A stretch of 64,000 nucleotides of DNA, taken from assembly GCA_036381435.1 (NCBI GenBank), contig DASVCW010000019.1, positions 46,193 through 110,192 of the forward strand. The letters are read 5' to 3'. The notes under the pieces were generated by a model. It saw only the letters and a program-made list of their open reading frames with translations, was not told the DNA's origin and did no database searches. This DNA is from Fodinibius sp036381435 (lineage in GTDB: Bacteria > Bacteroidota > Rhodothermia > Balneolales > Balneolaceae). Shown piece by piece: positions 44,216 through 52,783 of the stretch. The position numbers and the translations under genes were made by a program. The first letter of the stretch is position 1. Every line of letters starts with the position of its first letter.

Positions 44216-46366
44216 ATGGCTAACAAAAAAGAAACATTTAAAAATATTATTCTCGAGATTTTGCAGAAAAACCCTGATGCAAACCTTCCTTATAATGTCT
44301 TAAAAAACATTTTACAGGTAACGAGTAAGAAAGACCAGGGACGTTTGAAGGGGGCAATCAACAGCCTCTATGATCAAAAGTTAATTGTAAAACGAAAGGG
44401 CGGAGCCATTCAATTGGCATCGAACGGGCAAGCGGGAGGATCAGATACGATAGAAGGCAAAATTGATATCAGCCGTCGCGGTACAGGCTATTTAATTACT
44501 GATGCTTTTGACGAGGATGTCCGCATTCCTTCCAAACATTTGGGTACCGCTTTACAGGATGATACGGTGAGGGTTCAGCTTTTCAATAAAAAGGGAGGGA
44601 AAAAACGCAGAGAAGGTAAAATTGTTGAAGTTGTAGAGCGCGGACGAAGCATTTTTGTGGGAACGCTCAAAAAGCAGGGTAAACAAAATTATCTGATTGA
44701 ACCGGATGAAAAGTCAGCTCATACTGATTTTTTCATTTTGCCGGAAAAGCTGGATAATGCCAAGCCGGGCGATAAAGTGGTGTTTGAACTGGTTGACTGG
44801 ATTCACCCGCGTTCACTGCCTGAAGCTTCTATCGTTGAAGTGCTTGGGAAAGAGGGGACTAATGATGCAAACTTGCTATCTATTTTGGCTGAAAACCAGA
44901 TAAAGGCAGGTTTTCCGGATGAAGTGGAAGAATATGCTCAAAAAATTGATTTTGATATTCCCCAAAAAGAGATCGAACGGCGACATGATATTCGTGATCA
45001 GGTAGTATTTACCATTGATCCCGAAGATGCCAAAGATTTTGATGATGCCCTGAGTATTAAAATGCTGAGTAATGGCAATTATTATCTCGGTGTTCACATC
45101 GCTGATGTCACTCATTATATGCCCCGCGATTCGGTACTGGATGATGAAGCCGAAAACCGCGGCACCAGCGTTTACCTGGTAGATCGTGTCATTTCCATGC
45201 TGCCCGAAAAATTGAGCAATGGTGTTTGTAGCCTTCGTCCCCGCGAAGATAAGCTTGCTTTTAGCTGCTTTATGGAAATTACCCCCAGTGGAAAAGTGGT
45301 TGATCATAAAATCGAGGAAACCATCATTCACTCTAATCATCGTTTTACTTACGAGCAGGCACAGGTGGTGATTGACGGCGGGGACAGCGACTATTCTGAG
45401 GAAATGCAGACGATCACTAAGCTGGCGCACATCCTCTTAGATAAACGCTTCAGGGAAGGCAGCATCAAATTTGAGACGCCTGAGCCAAAGTTTATTCTGG
45501 ATGATTCCGGCAAACCCATTGACATCAAACTAAAAAAGCGCTTGTTTGCTCACCACATGATTGAGGAGTGCATGCTCATGGCTAACCAAACCGTGGCAAA
45601 ACATATCGAAGAGCTGCGAAACCAATCAAACAAAAAGAAAACCAAAGATTTATATCCGTTTTTGTACCGCATACACGATCAGCCCGATTTGGAAAAACTC
45701 AAAAATATTGAAGAAAATGTTAAACCGGTTGGAATTAATTTTCGTGTTAAGGGTACGACGGTAAGTTCAAAAGCTTTAAATACACTGCTGGAACAGGTTG
45801 AAGGCACTTCGCTTGAGCTTACGGTGAATGACCTGATGTTGCGGGCGATGTCGAAAGCGGAATATAGTCCGGATAATATCGGTCACTTTGGGCTTGGTTT
45901 TAAATATTACGCTCATTTTACGAGTCCCATTCGCCGCTATCCCGATGTGATCATTCACCGTTTGTTGAAAAGTTATGGAACCGGCAAGCCAAGTTATTTG
46001 TATAATGAGTTGAAGCAGTTAGGTTCGCACTGCAGCGAGCGTGAAAGAGCAGCGATTGATGCCGAGAGAGATTCTGTTAAGTTGAAACAGGTGGAATATC
46101 TGAGCCGCCATTTGGGTGATGATTTTGATGGTGTGGTTAGTGGAGTAATTGAAGCAGGTATTTTTGTTGATTTAAAAGATCTGCATTGTGAAGGAATGGT
46201 TCGGGTCAGTGATCTGAATGATGATTATTACGAGTACAGTGAAAAGCAGCATTGTTTGATTGGCCGAAATCACGGAAAGAAATACCAGCTGGGAACGGAA
46301 TTGCGAGTTAAAGTTACCAGAACCGATGTCAAAGCTCGCCAGATCGATTTAAAGCTTGTAGAATGA
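44216..46366 (+). CDS. rnr: Ribonuclease R
   Basis: A 716-residue 3'-5' exoribonuclease that degrades structured RNA. The N-terminal winged helix (about 10-65) is followed by cold-shock domains, then the RNB catalytic domain with DIRDQVVFTIDPEDAKDFDDALSI (the Asp cluster that binds magnesium), GVHIADVTHYM, SPIRRYPDVIIHR, and a C-terminal S1 domain (FDGVVSGVIEAGIFVDL). No start ambiguity. Confidence 0.95.
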   Translation: MANKKETFKNIILEILQKNPDANLPYNVLKNILQVTSKKDQGRLKGAINSLYDQKLIVKRKGGAIQLASNGQAGGSDTIEGKIDISRRGTGYLITDAFDEDVRIPSKHLGTALQDDTVRVQLFNKKGGKKRREGKIVEVVERGRSIFVGTLKKQGKQNYLIEPDEKSAHTDFFILPEKLDNAKPGDKVVFELVDWIHPRSLPEASIVEVLGKEGTNDANLLSILAENQIKAGFPDEVEEYAQKIDFDIPQKEIERRHDIRDQVVFTIDPEDAKDFDDALSIKMLSNGNYYLGVHIADVTHYMPRDSVLDDEAENRGTSVYLVDRVISMLPEKLSNGVCSLRPREDKLAFSCFMEITPSGKVVDHKIEETIIHSNHRFTYEQAQVVIDGGDSDYSEEMQTITKLAHILLDKRFREGSIKFETPEPKFILDDSGKPIDIKLKKRLFAHHMIEECMLMANQTVAKHIEELRNQSNKKKTKDLYPFLYRIHDQPDLEKLKNIEENVKPVGINFRVKGTTVSSKALNTLLEQVEGTSLELTVNDLMLRAMSKAEYSPDNIGHFGLGFKYYAHFTSPIRRYPDVIIHRLLKSYGTGKPSYLYNELKQLGSHCSERERAAIDAERDSVKLKQVEYLSRHLGDDFDGVVSGVIEAGIFVDLKDLHCEGMVRVSDLNDDYYEYSEKQHCLIGRNHGKKYQLGTELRVKVTRTDVKARQIDLKLVE

Positions 46367-46391
46367 TGGTAGGACTTTTTGAAAAGGAAAG

Positions 46392-46553
46392 TGTCATTCC
46401 GAGCGAAGGCTCTTTTGATTTTTAAAGAGTCGAAGCCGGGGAATCTCATCGGCTGTAAAATGGCAGCTTCCTTTGTTATAGCTTGTAACGATTTTTAAAG
46501 GTGAGGAGATTTCTCCACTCCGTCGCAAAACACGGACTCCGGTTGAAATGACA
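46392..46553. mobile_element. TGTCATTC-family inverted-repeat element
   Basis: The ends TGTCATTCCGAGCGAAGG and CCGGTTGAAATGACA are inverted. The interior holds GGGGAATCTC and GGAGATTTCTCC-type stretches. It fills the 310-bp gap before the barrel protease, with the hairpin CCGAAGCAGCGCTTCGG near 46630. I see no gene in the gap. Confidence 0.5.
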
Positions 46554-46678
46554 ACAACAGTTTAAAGGGATTACATGGTATTAAGTAATCCTTAGCAAAA
46601 CTGTCCCTGGTCTTTCGGGCGGTATTCTTCCGAAGCAGCGCTTCGGCTACATATTTAAATTCAACATTGGGTACAGAC

Positions 46679-49600
46679 ATGAAAATATTCAAAAAACAAA
46701 TACCGGTACTGTTTTTTATAGCAGCTTTTTTAACGGTTGGTATTGAAAAAGCCGAAGCGCAGTATTTTTCATTCGGTAAAAACCGCGTTCAATATACCAA
46801 TTTCAACTGGCGCTATATCCAAACAGAGCACTTTGATGTTTTTTATTACGATTCAAAGAATTACGATCTGGCTAACTTTGCCGCTTATTCTCTGGAATCA
46901 GCCCTGAAACAGTTACAGGAAGATTTTGGTCATAAAATCGCCGATCGTATCGAGGTTATTCTTTATGATTCTCATAACGACTTTTCACAGACGAATGTAA
47001 TTGCGTTGCCGGTAGATGCAGAGGGAATCGGCGGTGCTACCGATCCCTTTAAAAATCGTATAACCATGCCTTTTATGGGTAATTATCTCGATTTCCGAAA
47101 CGTGCTTCACCACGAGCTTGAACATGCTGTAATCAACGATATGTTTTATGGGGGAACGGTACAATCGCGCCTTAGCGGCAATGCTCTTCGAATTCCGCTC
47201 TGGTTCAACGAGGGCTTGGCTGAATATACATCTCTTGGCTGGGACACCCACACAGATATGTGGATGCGCGATGCAATAATTAATGATTATCTGCCGCCCA
47301 TAACACGGCTGGGAGGCTATTTCGCCTATCGTGGCGGACAGTCAGTTTGGAACTTTATCGCTCAGGAATACGGCCGCCAAAAGATCACCGAAATCATGCA
47401 AACGCTGATGACTCAGCGTAATATTGAGCAAGCTTTTATCCGTACAACCGGCTTAACACTTGAAGAACTTTCTGAACGGTGGAGAGACTACTACCGTGAG
47501 CGGTACTTGCCTGAAGTTGCCAACCGGGTAGAAATTGGAGAAATTGGCACTCTGTTAACCAAAGAGAGCGAAAGTGGAATTGTTAACAGAAGTCCGGAAA
47601 TATCTCCTCAGGGTGACAAAGTAGCCTTGATCACCAATCAAGGAGGTTATTATGATGTGATTGTGATCAGTGCCATTACCGGTGAAAAGCTCAAAACCTT
47701 GATTAAAGGCCAGGCGAATGTCAATTTTGAAGAGTTCAATATTTTAAATCCTAACCTGAGCTGGTCGCCTGACGGGCAAAAGCTTGCCCTTTCGGCAAAA
47801 TCAGAGGGCCATGATAATCTGGCTATTGTCGATTATGAAACGGGGGATGTTAAGATGATCAAATTTCCCAAAATGGATGCCATCGGCTCGGTAGCATGGT
47901 CCCCCGACGGAAAGAAAATTGCTTTTGACGGCAATATCGGCTCACTCCAGGATATCTTTGTTTATAATCTTGAGACAAAAGAATTTACAAATGTAACGCA
48001 TGATGCCATCACCGATTACGAGCCTGCCTGGGGCCCTGATTCTGAAACGATTTATTTTGTTTCACACCGTGGAGATGAAGTGAAACTTAATAACATAAGA
48101 AACACTTCGCGACTGCTGTTGGATGATGATATTTACAGCTCCGATATTTATGCAGTTGAAGCCGGTGATGATTACGTACGCAGATTAACTATCACTCCCG
48201 AATGGGATGAAACGAATCCATCAATTACCCGTGATGGGAAACTATTTTATGTTTCTGATGAAAACGGAATTCCCAATATCTATTTGATGAATCTGGCAGA
48301 TCGCACTTCATCACCCATAACCAATCTGCAAACCGGGGTGATGCAAATGTCGGTAAGTGCAGATGGCAGCCGCATGGCGGTTAACACTATAAATGAAGGT
48401 TTGCCGGATGTTTATATGATCCGGTCGCCTTTAAGGCTCGAAAAAGATGAGCCCCTGGAACCGAATGAATGGGCTCGGCGGCGGGATGAAACCACTCAGG
48501 CCGAACGCGTGCCTGCTACTCTTTATGTGCGGCAGATGCTTCGAACAAATCCCATTGGGGAAACAAGTTTGGCAGCCGAGGTAGCAGCTATGGTTGATAC
48601 GGTTTCCAATGAAGAAGCTATTTTAGATACGCTTATAGCATCCTTGCCACAAGATTTTCTCGATCAGCAGCAAGACTCTCTCCAGCAAGTAGATACTACC
48701 GATTCTATTGATTTCCGGAACTATACTTTCGATACATCGCTGACAGAAGATTCTGCTTTTGTTCAGGAATATCTGTCAGAGGCACAGTTTGAACTGGATA
48801 ATAATAAAACAGATGACGGGCGTTATGTTCCCAAAGACTACCGGTTGAAATTCAGCACCGACATCGTTTATGCCGGCGGAACTTTTTCAACCTATTATGG
48901 GGCTAATGGAATTACGCAAATTGTTTTTAGCGATCTGCTAGGAAATCACCGGGTAGCATTTGGCAGCAACCTTAATTTTGATCTCCGAAACAGCAATTAT
49001 TTTCTGCAGTACAGTTATCTTGAGCACCGCACCAACTGGGGATTCAATTTCTTTCACAATGCCAGCAGTTTCCAGGATTTTTCAGGGCAGTTATATCGAT
49101 TCCGTGCCTACGGCGGCTCTATAAATGTGCAATACCCCTTTGATAAATTTAGACGTATTGATGTAGGTATGTCGGTAGTAAGCCTGGAGCAAAGCTATAC
49201 ACGGGCCTTTACCGATATTGCTCAAAACTTATCGTCCACCTTCTTCTATCCGCAGGTTACCTATACAACTGATAAAGCCCTTTACGGTTTTATTACTCCG
49301 ATTGGAGGCTCTCGTTATTCGGTTAGTTTAACCGCTAGTCCGCCCATTGGAGACCTTCAATTTGTTTCAATATTAGGTGATTACCGCAAGTATTTTAACA
49401 TAGGCCGGGGATACTCTTTCGCGGTTCGCGGTTCGGGTGCTGTTTCGTTTGGCGGAGATTCACAAACATTTTTTATGGGCGGTATGCTCGGATGGATCAA
49501 CCAGCGCTGGTCAAACCGCTCGCTGCCTTTAGACAAACTGGGTGATACCTTCTTCACCCTGCCGGCACTGCCTCTAAGGGGACATCCGTACAATGCTACT

Positions 49601-50077
49601 TCCGGCGATAAGTTTACTCTGCTGAATCTGGAATTCAGGTTTCCGCTTTTTGCGGCTGTCTTACCCGGTCCCATTCCTTTCTTGCCGCTTTATAACATAA
49701 CCGGTGTTGCGTTTTTAGATGCCGGTATGGCATGGGGACAAGAAATACCGTATGAAGTAACTTTTAACAACGGGGATATTGTAACATACGGTACGAATTC
49801 GGCAGCATTGAATTTTAAAGTGCAAGAACGAGCCGATAGATATTATGACGCTTTAACGGGTGATTTTTTAACAAGCCGTCCGGCTAATATTGAACAGCAG
49901 CCCGACCGCTACACCCGTCTACCGTTTAGTCGGGGTGACATTTTGATGGGAGCAGGTTTCGGGCTTCGTACTATTGTTTTCGGCCTTCCCTTGCGGTATG
50001 ATGTAGGCTGGCCCTATTACAGAGATGGTTTTGGCGGAGATCCCATTCACTATATCACGATTGGTGTCGACTTTTAA
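46679..50077 (+). CDS. Secreted gluzincin peptidase-beta-propeller-outer-membrane-barrel protein
   Basis: 1132 residues from the ATG at 46679; the longer frame needs a TTG at 46667. A signal peptide ends near AEAQ. Residues about 35-290 form a peptidase MA-like domain with HHELEH (His145, Glu146, His149) and WFNEGLAEY with the third ligand Glu about 30 residues on, a complete zinc site. Residues about 310-620 are TolB/PD40 propeller blades (SWSPDGQKLALSAKS, AWSPDGKKIAFDG). The last 380 residues are an Omp85/BamA-like barrel ending in Phe (YITIGVDF). This joins protease, propeller and barrel on the cell surface side. Function is unknown. Confidence 0.85.
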   Translation: MKIFKKQIPVLFFIAAFLTVGIEKAEAQYFSFGKNRVQYTNFNWRYIQTEHFDVFYYDSKNYDLANFAAYSLESALKQLQEDFGHKIADRIEVILYDSHNDFSQTNVIALPVDAEGIGGATDPFKNRITMPFMGNYLDFRNVLHHELEHAVINDMFYGGTVQSRLSGNALRIPLWFNEGLAEYTSLGWDTHTDMWMRDAIINDYLPPITRLGGYFAYRGGQSVWNFIAQEYGRQKITEIMQTLMTQRNIEQAFIRTTGLTLEELSERWRDYYRERYLPEVANRVEIGEIGTLLTKESESGIVNRSPEISPQGDKVALITNQGGYYDVIVISAITGEKLKTLIKGQANVNFEEFNILNPNLSWSPDGQKLALSAKSEGHDNLAIVDYETGDVKMIKFPKMDAIGSVAWSPDGKKIAFDGNIGSLQDIFVYNLETKEFTNVTHDAITDYEPAWGPDSETIYFVSHRGDEVKLNNIRNTSRLLLDDDIYSSDIYAVEAGDDYVRRLTITPEWDETNPSITRDGKLFYVSDENGIPNIYLMNLADRTSSPITNLQTGVMQMSVSADGSRMAVNTINEGLPDVYMIRSPLRLEKDEPLEPNEWARRRDETTQAERVPATLYVRQMLRTNPIGETSLAAEVAAMVDTVSNEEAILDTLIASLPQDFLDQQQDSLQQVDTTDSIDFRNYTFDTSLTEDSAFVQEYLSEAQFELDNNKTDDGRYVPKDYRLKFSTDIVYAGGTFSTYYGANGITQIVFSDLLGNHRVAFGSNLNFDLRNSNYFLQYSYLEHRTNWGFNFFHNASSFQDFSGQLYRFRAYGGSINVQYPFDKFRRIDVGMSVVSLEQSYTRAFTDIAQNLSSTFFYPQVTYTTDKALYGFITPIGGSRYSVSLTASPPIGDLQFVSILGDYRKYFNIGRGYSFAVRGSGAVSFGGDSQTFFMGGMLGWINQRWSNRSLPLDKLGDTFFTLPALPLRGHPYNATSGDKFTLLNLEFRFPLFAAVLPGPIPFLPLYNITGVAFLDAGMAWGQEIPYEVTFNNGDIVTYGTNSAALNFKVQERADRYYDALTGDFLTSRPANIEQQPDRYTRLPFSRGDILMGAGFGLRTIVFGLPLRYDVGWPYYRDGFGGDPIHYITIGVDF

Positions 50078-50083
50078 AAGTAT

Positions 50084-50229
50084 GTAGGTCGGGCATCCTG
50101 CCCGAGGAATTAGTTTTAAAACGATTTAGATTTATTAGTAGGGAAATATTTATTTCAGAGACTGAACCCACAGCAACATTCTTAGGTTGATTTATAATCT
50201 TTCCAAGACGGGCAAGATGCCCGTCCTAC
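50084..50229. repeat. Inverted REP pair (REPIN-like)
   Basis: GTAGGTCGGGCATCCTGCCCGA (50084-50105) and GACGGGCAAGATGCCCGTCC (50207-50229 with TAC) are two REP-like hairpins in opposite orientation about 100 bases apart. That is the layout of a REP doublet. More hairpins (TCGAAATTTATTTCGA, and AATCGAGATGAATTTCGAT) follow to 50326. Confidence 0.6.
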
Positions 50230-50326
50230 AATGTTTCTGGATGAGATGGGATAATGTAGCTCGAAATTTATTTCGAGGGAGCAGCCAAGGTAGATCCAGC
50301 TAATCGAGATGAATTTCGATCTACAT

Positions 50327-51628
50327 TCATCGGCTAACAGTTCGCCCAACTTTTAGCAGCCGGTCAAAGTTATGGGTGGGGTCTTTAAAATAAATAAAAG
50401 TTAAGTATTCCTGGCTGGGGGCTAAAAAACCCTGGTCAAGAGCAAGGTCATTAATCACCCCATTCTGAACCAGCACATATTTATAAGCATATTCGCCCTG
50501 CTTGATCAGCGCATGGCCTATCCACAGATTCTGTTGAAAATCGAAACTCATTTTATTGAGATCGTTAATCATCCAGTTATTAAAATCGCCTGTGATATAA
50601 ATATCTGCAGAGTGCGGCACGGAAGCATCTGTTTCGAGCGAAAACTGAACACGGGCATAACCGCTGCTTCGATCATCTAAAGGATTGCCTAAACCGGCAG
50701 CAGGAAAATAACGGGGATCAGTATCGAGATTTTGAACATCGCGCTGTAAAATTACCGTTGGCGGAGTGGTATCGGGCCGGTATTCGAGGATTTGCCTTCC
50801 ATCAGCAGTGAAATTTCGCAGATCAAGTACTTTGATTTCATAATCAGAGATAAAGGCTTCACTCCGATCGAGATGCCCGCTGATTTCACCTCCCCCGAAA
50901 GTATTCAAAAAACTCGCTTCCCGCATTCGTCCCCAGAACTGATTTTGCACATATGAAATACCCAAATCAAATTGGGGGAACTCAACCAAAGGAGGATAGC
51001 GATAAGAGCTGAAAAGCTGATCAAGCGAACGCCCGTCTTTTCTTTGGGCAAAAATCGTTTCAATCCTTGTTTGTACCGCACCCTGATTTTCTGTGATAAA
51101 AAAGGGCATGGAAAAGAGAAGGTCACCGCCGTTATAGCTGTAAACTTCAATCAGGTAATTGCCGCTCACCACAGGACGAAGCTGCTGATTTGGAAATTCA
51201 TACTCAACATGCTGGTAAGCAGGTTGTTGGCTGAAACTTTCTTCCGAGCCCTGGATATAAGTTTGGAAAAAGCTGCCAAGATATACCGAGGGAGCTATAG
51301 GACTTTCTTGCCAGTCCCGGCTTCGATGCGAAACTTCGACCCTGAACTGCCGGTTCTGTTCGCTTAGATAATCAAAAGAAAGTACCAGTTTTTGTTCAGA
51401 ATGAAGGCCAATGACAGGAGGGAGGGCAGGATTTCCTTTCGGAGCTAAATGAACGCTTTGAATATCATGAGGCGGAGCTTTCTGAACGCTTAACATAAAG
51501 CTTCCGCGCAGGCCGGTTTCGGTATTGTTTTCCTGTCGTTCAAGGGTACCTTGAGGAGGAACCATACAGGCAAAGGTTCCGAAGATTAGGATGAGGAAAC
51601 TGATAAAATTAATCCAACGTAAACTCAA
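50327..51628 (-). CDS. Type IX secretion plug-like lipoprotein (DUF5103)
   Basis: The core is a lipoprotein: TTG-started MSLRWINFISFLILIFGTFAC gives a perfect signal with lipobox Cys. The mature part holds the DUF5103 pattern: ETGLRGSFMLSVQ start, LVLSFDYLSEQNRQFRVEVSHRSRDW, a middle NLDTDPRYFPAAGL, and the late YITGDFNNW with KYVL. The T9SS plug seals the SprA channel in the outer membrane. The frame stays open back to an ATG at 51841, but 50 of those 71 extra codons are encoded by an inverted-repeat element (51645-51794). So the real start may be TTG 51628 or the nearby GTG. It follows dapF closely. Confidence 0.8.
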   Translation of the reverse strand: MSLRWINFISFLILIFGTFACMVPPQGTLERQENNTETGLRGSFMLSVQKAPPHDIQSVHLAPKGNPALPPVIGLHSEQKLVLSFDYLSEQNRQFRVEVSHRSRDWQESPIAPSVYLGSFFQTYIQGSEESFSQQPAYQHVEYEFPNQQLRPVVSGNYLIEVYSYNGGDLLFSMPFFITENQGAVQTRIETIFAQRKDGRSLDQLFSSYRYPPLVEFPQFDLGISYVQNQFWGRMREASFLNTFGGGEISGHLDRSEAFISDYEIKVLDLRNFTADGRQILEYRPDTTPPTVILQRDVQNLDTDPRYFPAAGLGNPLDDRSSGYARVQFSLETDASVPHSADIYITGDFNNWMINDLNKMSFDFQQNLWIGHALIKQGEYAYKYVLVQNGVINDLALDQGFLAPSQEYLTFIYFKDPTHNFDRLLKVGRTVSR

Positions 51629-51644
51629 GGTATCTTTTGTATTC

Positions 51645-51794
51645 GGACCCACCCTAAATCCCTCCCTATGCCGTAAAAACACGGCACAAGGAGGGACTTG
51701 TGACAAATAGTTGAGAATAGTTTGTGGACAAGCAAAACACCCCTCCTTGTCCCGATGGGTTTTATCGGGATAGGGAGGGGCCGGGGGTGGGTCC
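51645..51794. mobile_element. GGACCCACCC inverted-repeat element inside the 5' end of the plug gene frame
   Basis: The arms GGACCCACCC..TCCCTCCCTAT (51645-51669) and its inverse (to 51794) are about 55 bp each. Within the loop of each arm hairpin (CCCTCC..GGAGGG) sits a different short palindrome: TGCCGTAAAAACACGGCA on the left and CCCGATGGGTTTTATCGGG on the right. The element is open in the plug frame throughout. Confidence 0.6.
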
Positions 51795-51868
51795 CCTTTT
51801 GCAGGAAAGACTGATTTTTGATTAATCGGCAATGATATCATTTAATTCTTATCCGAATCGGCTCATCA

Positions 51869-52705
51869 TTAAAATGAATATTCACCCTTGAAAACAAAAT
51901 GAGCAGGCCCTTCGAGTTTAATATTTGAATAGGTTTTTGTTTCCGGATCAAAAGAAAAATATACAAACAGTGATCCGCCTTTTGTTTCTACTTCGTATTT
52001 GCAGCCCGAAGGCTTCTCTTTTTGCAGATGATGCCAAACCAGGGCTGAAGCGATAGCACCGGTGCCGCAGGCAAACGTCAAATCTTCAACGCCTCGCTCA
52101 TAAGTCTGCAACTTCAAACTGCACTCATCCAAACCACTGATAAAATTTACATTGGTGCCTGCGGGCTGAAATTGGGCATCATAGCGTAATTCGCTGCCTT
52201 CTTTTTTTAGTGTATCTTCATCCTTGAGTGAGTTCTCATCAACAGTAGTAACAAGGTGTTCAGTTCCGGTATGAAGGAAATAATGAGGACGATTATGAAG
52301 TTCTGTCTTCTTAATGGAGGCTTGCATGGGGAAGGTGATACGAACGGTATTGGGACCTTCAAGGATAGCTTCATAAACCTGATTATGAACATTGAAGTGC
52401 TGCTGCTTGCTGAAGCCATGGGCTTGAGCAAATAAAGCCATGCAGCGGGCACCGTTTCCGCACATCCCGGCGTCGCTTCCGTCAGCGTTGCGGTAAAACA
52501 TGGTATAATCCACATCATCTTGTTCAGGGGATAACAGGATGATGATGCCATCAGCACCCACACCAAAATTTCGGTCACAAATTTGAGGAGCTAATTCGAT
52601 AAGTTCATCTTTCGAAAGATTCAGAGATCGATTATCCAGTGCAATGAAATCATTGCCTGCTCCCTGCATTTTGGCAAACGATATTTTTCGATTGAGATTA
52701 GTCAT
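51869..52705 (-). CDS. dapF: Diaminopimelate epimerase
   Basis: Interconverts LL- and meso-diaminopimelate for lysine and peptidoglycan synthesis. The 278-residue protein has KMQGAGNDFIALDN, ICDRNFGVGADGI, the first active Cys in GMCGNGARCMALFA and the second in FACGTGAIASALV. The PLP-independent two-Cys site is complete. It is upstream of the plug gene on the same strand. Confidence 0.96.
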   Translation of the reverse strand: MTNLNRKISFAKMQGAGNDFIALDNRSLNLSKDELIELAPQICDRNFGVGADGIIILLSPEQDDVDYTMFYRNADGSDAGMCGNGARCMALFAQAHGFSKQQHFNVHNQVYEAILEGPNTVRITFPMQASIKKTELHNRPHYFLHTGTEHLVTTVDENSLKDEDTLKKEGSELRYDAQFQPAGTNVNFISGLDECSLKLQTYERGVEDLTFACGTGAIASALVWHHLQKEKPSGCKYEVETKGGSLFVYFSFDPETKTYSNIKLEGPAHFVFKGEYSF

Positions 52706-52783
52706 GGTTGTTTGTCACTAAAACACCAAAAACACTAAAAATGATTTTTTTCGTGCCTTAGTGTTTAGTGGCCAATTTTAATA

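Noticed and set aside
44876..45430. 184-codon minus-strand frame opposite rnr
   Set aside because: It is antisense to the RNB domain and has no protein-like features.
51645..51841. Repeat-encoded 71 residues as a real N-terminus of the plug protein
   Set aside because: Most of it translates an inverted-repeat element and precedes a perfect lipoprotein signal, so a start after the element is more likely.
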